Shown in pieces: positions 4,967 through 6,461 of a stretch of 6,461 nt of DNA. This stretch comes from Dehalococcoidia bacterium. Lineage in GTDB: Bacteria > Chloroflexota > Dehalococcoidia > Dehalococcoidales > Fen-1064. The notes beneath the pieces are model-generated. The model worked only from the letters and a program-made list of their open reading frames with translations, had not been told where the DNA came from and made no database searches. Numbering within the stretch: position 1 is the first letter of the stretch; the number at the start of each line of letters is the position of its first letter. Position numbers and translations under genes: made by a program. The stretch covers positions 1 to 6,461 of the forward strand of contig JAUYDN010000103.1 in NCBI GenBank assembly GCA_030691775.1, given 5' to 3'.

Positions 4967-6461
4967 GACCAGCAGTCAAAGGTAAACGCAGGATTTTTTT
5001 CTGGTTGGGGATCGGGTTGTTCGTGACAACGATTATTGCATTGGGTCTGCTTGGTGGACCGGCAGCGGCAGGTACGGGAACTGCGGCAGCGCCTTCGGAT
5101 GACCAGACTATCCCGGCGCTCTGGTGGCTGGCTCCCATCGGGGCATTAATCGGTCTGATTTCCGCCATCTTCTTTTACCGCGGTATGAAGAAAGAACCCG
5201 AGGGCACCAAAGCCATGGCAGACATCGCCCAGGGCGTGCGCGAAGGCGCCATTGCCTATCTTAAAAGCCAGTACAAAGTTGTCGGCATCGTGCTGTTAGT
5301 TCTCGCAGCGATATTCGCTTACATGGCATTCGGTCTGGCGGTGCCTATAATGAACCCCTGGGTACCATTCGCTTTCTTAACCGGCGGCTTTTTCTCCGGT
5401 TTGTGCGGCTGGCTGGGCATGAAGACTGCCACCTATGCCAACTCCCGCACGGCGAACGCGGCACGCACTTCTCTCGATAGAGCCTTGAAGGTAGCTTTCC
5501 GCAGTGGCGCGGTAATGGGCTTGATTGTCGTTGGTTTCGGTCTACTGGATATTGCCATCTGGTTCCTGGTTCTAACAAATGTGGGTAGCTACGACCTGAC
5601 CACCATCACCGTCACGATGCTCACCTTTGGCATGGGCGCCAGTACCCAGGCGCTTTTCGCCCGCGTTGGTGGCGGTATCTTCACCAAGGCGGCCGATGTC
5701 GGCTCCGACCTCGTCGGTAAGGTCGAGGCTGGTATTCCTGAAGACGACCCCAGAAATCCGGCGGTGCTGGCGGATAACGTGGGTGATAATGTGGGTGATG
5801 TCGCCGGTATGGGCGCCGACCTTTACGAATCATACTGCGGCGCTATTCTTTCCTCGGCGGTACTCGGTGTTTCCGCGGGCCTCGGGATGGGAGGCATTGT
5901 TGTCCCGATGCTCATCGCGGGTCTGGGCGTCATTTTTTCCGTCATCGGTATCCTCATGGTCAGGACTAAAGAAGGCGCAACGCAGAAACAACTGCTTAGT
6001 TCTCTGGGTATGGGCGTTAATGTTAGCGCCATACTCATTGCCATCGCCTCATCCGTCGTTGTTATCCTTATACTCAAAGACCAGCTTGGAATGATGGAAG
6101 CGGTCAGAATCTGGTTGGCGATTGTGGTTGGACTGGCAGTCGGTATCATCATCGGTAAGTCCACGGAATACTATACGTCATATGGTTATAAACCTACCCA
6201 GGGAATCGCCGACCAGGCGAAGACGGGTCCGGCTACGGTAATCATCGCCGGATTTTCCGTGGGCATGGCTTCCACCGGTATCCCGGTTATCGTCACGGTT
6301 ATCGGCATCATGCTCTCTTACTGGCTGGCGGGCGGTTTTGCCGAGCCGATGCGTGGCTTGTTCGGTATCGGCCTCGCCGCCGTGGGGATGCTCTCCACAC
6401 TGGGAATCACCCTGGCGACCGATGCCTACGGTCCAATTGCGGATAATGCCGCCGGTAACTC
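4963..6461 (+). CDS. hppA: Membrane-bound ion-pumping pyrophosphatase, 5' two-thirds
   Basis: Integral membrane enzyme that hydrolyses pyrophosphate and pumps H+ and/or Na+ across the cytoplasmic membrane. 499 codons are visible before the window ends; the family is usually 660-800 residues. Diagnostic blocks are DVGSDLVGKVEAGIPEDDP (245-263), immediately followed by RNPAVLADNVGDNVGD (264-279) and then AGMGADLYESY (281-291). These hold the acidic and lysine residues that bind Mg-pyrophosphate. TEYYTSYGYKP (401-411) and ATDAYGPIADNA (485-496) are also typical. Hydrophobic helices are evident at about 11-32, 53-72, 105-127, 133-152 and 182-205, and repeatedly from 292 on. The first helix and the Ala/Gly-rich linker after it (31-44) resemble a signal peptide or extra helix. 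The GNTTA/GNTTK site that separates potassium-dependent from independent types is beyond the window, so ion specificity is undetermined. Confidence 0.97.
   Translation, partial: MRPAVKGKRRIFFWLGIGLFVTTIIALGLLGGPAAAGTGTAAAPSDDQTIPALWWLAPIGALIGLISAIFFYRGMKKEPEGTKAMADIAQGVREGAIAYLKSQYKVVGIVLLVLAAIFAYMAFGLAVPIMNPWVPFAFLTGGFFSGLCGWLGMKTATYANSRTANAARTSLDRALKVAFRSGAVMGLIVVGFGLLDIAIWFLVLTNVGSYDLTTITVTMLTFGMGASTQALFARVGGGIFTKAADVGSDLVGKVEAGIPEDDPRNPAVLADNVGDNVGDVAGMGADLYESYCGAILSSAVLGVSAGLGMGGIVVPMLIAGLGVIFSVIGILMVRTKEGATQKQLLSSLGMGVNVSAILIAIASSVVVILILKDQLGMMEAVRIWLAIVVGLAVGIIIGKSTEYYTSYGYKPTQGIADQAKTGPATVIIAGFSVGMASTGIPVIVTVIGIMLSYWLAGGFAEPMRGLFGIGLAAVGMLSTLGITLATDAYGPIADNAAGN

Noticed and set aside
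5823..6164. Minus-strand open frame with hydrophobic residues opposite hppA
   Set aside because: It is a shadow of the hydrophobic hppA codons; hppA is unambiguous in the + strand.

Overview
The window is a chromosomal stretch of about 53% GC by eye, with every recognisable gene on the + strand and nothing convincing on the - strand. It carries seven complete or partial housekeeping and metabolic genes plus one unusual one. The mix points to a bacterium, plausibly a Chloroflexota/Dehalococcoidia lineage. Clues are a translin-family protein (common in archaea and eukaryotes, sporadic in bacteria), a ThiD2-ThiE fusion, a membrane pyrophosphatase, an intact tmk-rnhB-UPF0102 cluster, and palindromic intergenic repeats. 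This taxonomic placement is inference from gene content only.

Layout: 2-220 is the C-terminal end of a histidine-phosphatase (phosphoglycerate-mutase-like) protein. 221-445 is non-coding, with an imperfect hairpin/repeat and a possible promoter. 446-1186 is one gene interrupted by an in-frame TGA at 737-739. It encodes a protein related to the C-terminal glutamine-amidotransferase region of CTP synthase, and the TGA sits exactly where the family has its nucleophile cysteine. A hairpin with a GGU loop lies 20 nt downstream, so I read it as a selenoprotein with Sec98. 1298-2929 is a tight cluster of tmk (dTMP kinase), rnhB (RNase HII) and a UPF0102/YraN nuclease-fold protein. 3004-4065 is a ThiD2-ThiE fusion for thiamine synthesis, with its own promoter and almost no leader. 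4066-4315 is non-coding and holds two nested palindromic repeat units. 4316-4966 is a translin/TRAX-like protein, overlapping by four bases the start of a proton/sodium-pumping membrane pyrophosphatase (4963 to beyond the right edge).

How the genes relate: tmk, rnhB and the YraN-like gene form a nucleotide/DNA-maintenance operon (1-bp gap, then ATGA overlap). The translin-like gene and hppA are translationally coupled through a GTGA overlap. The selenoprotein gene stands alone with a strong Shine-Dalgarno and no obvious functional partner. The most notable content is this selenoprotein. It has Sec in place of Cys, yet the His and Glu that complete the usual class I amidotransferase triad are Leu and Gln, which argues against a glutaminase and leaves its chemistry open.
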